From positions 105,020 through 169,019 of the forward strand of contig JANQRF010000003.1 of assembly GCA_028289285.1 (NCBI GenBank): DNA of 64,000 nucleotides. Direction: 5' to 3'. Positions 63,769-64,000 of the stretch are shown piece after piece. The notes below the pieces were generated by a model. That model was not told where the DNA came from. It did no database searches and saw only the letters and a list, made by a program, of their open reading frames with translations. The position numbers were made by a program, and so were the translations under genes. Origin of the DNA: Alphaproteobacteria bacterium (GTDB taxonomy: Bacteria; Pseudomonadota; Alphaproteobacteria; Micavibrionales; Micavibrionaceae). The first letter of the stretch is position 1. Every line of letters begins with the position of its first letter.

Positions 63769-63797
63769 TTGACATTCATGCTTTGTTTTTCTACATC
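63769..63797 (+). promoter_or_regulatory. tuf: Likely promoter of tuf
   Basis: TTGACA (63769-63774), a 17-base spacer and TACATC (63792-63797), about 110 bases before the tuf start. The -10 is weak but the -35 is perfect. Confidence 0.55.
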
Positions 63798-63822
63798 AAG
63801 GCATTGGAATTCGTGGCAATTG

Positions 63823-63840
63823 CCGCGCTCACAGGCGCGG
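63823..63840 (+). other. Leader hairpin before tuf
   Basis: CCGCGC-TCACAG-GCGCGG forms a 6-bp perfect stem, and flanking CAAT/ATTG extend the pairing with an internal loop. It lies in the tuf 5' leader and lacks a T tract, so it is not a terminator. Confidence 0.45.
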
Positions 63841-63855
63841 TTGATTGATGGCTAA

Positions 63856-64000
<145 letters not shown>

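Overview
The window reads as chromosomal DNA of an alphaproteobacterium. Supporting features are the alphaproteobacterial-type aa3 cytochrome oxidase cluster (ctaC, ctaD, ctaB, a coxF-like gene, ctaG, ctaE, DUF983, SURF1), a 1602-residue NAD-glutamate dehydrogenase, an ECF sigma/ChrR pair, an IalB protein, SdhAF4 (DUF1674), an AroQ chorismate mutase, and the rsmB-rpe-heparinase-like run before tuf. Base composition is intermediate (not computed). Two tandem DotA/TraY-family proteins, four orphan genes that look richer in A/T, and a fused system II cytochrome c maturation gene make it unlike textbook members. The order cannot be fixed from this window; a Micavibrio-like or Rhodospirillales-like lineage is a guess.

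Layout. 1-4.9 kb: two tandem DotA/TraY-like membrane proteins, the first cut by the window edge. 4.9-8.9 kb: envelope lipid trafficking on the minus strand (mlaC, mlaA, lptG, lptF). 8.9-16.7 kb: housekeeping and envelope genes (pepA-holC, an SDR, a GST, a cytochrome b561-YceI fusion beside a YceI protein, uppP, pheA). 16.9-21.9 kb: an anchored cytochrome c, an orphan gene, ChrR and its ECF sigma factor with a likely autoregulated promoter, IalB and an M23 peptidase. 21.9-32.1 kb: the cytochrome oxidase cluster, broken into blocks by three opposite-strand orphan genes and also carrying ilvA and an SDR gene. 32.1-41.6 kb: a CPA2 antiporter, MAPEG protein, rsmE, ubiA, another orphan gene and NAD-GDH.

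41.7-48.5 kb holds the most unusual locus: a chaperone-usher-like fimbrial system with a DUF4402-type major pilin, a second pilin-like subunit and a PapD-like chaperone on the minus strand, and a divergent 1079-residue usher-like outer-membrane protein ending in a SPOR-like domain. A lipoprotein with an AMIN domain lies next door. SPOR and AMIN domains both bind cell-wall glycan, so the locus suggests a pilus assembly site tied to peptidoglycan.

48.5-52.4 kb: system II cytochrome c maturation (thioredoxin-like protein plus a ResB-CcsA fusion) and a small cNMP-fold protein. 52.5-64 kb: a polysaccharide flippase, tRNA-Thr(CGU), a 36-residue membrane peptide, the SRP RNA, a calcineurin-like phosphatase with a coiled-coil tail, dnaX-ybaB-xth, a GNAT acetyltransferase, SdhAF4, chorismate mutase-rsmB-rpe-heparinase-like, and the start of tuf.

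No transposase, integrase, CRISPR array or rRNA gene was recognised. Except inside 53,967-54,641, no gene-free stretch exceeds about 300 bases.
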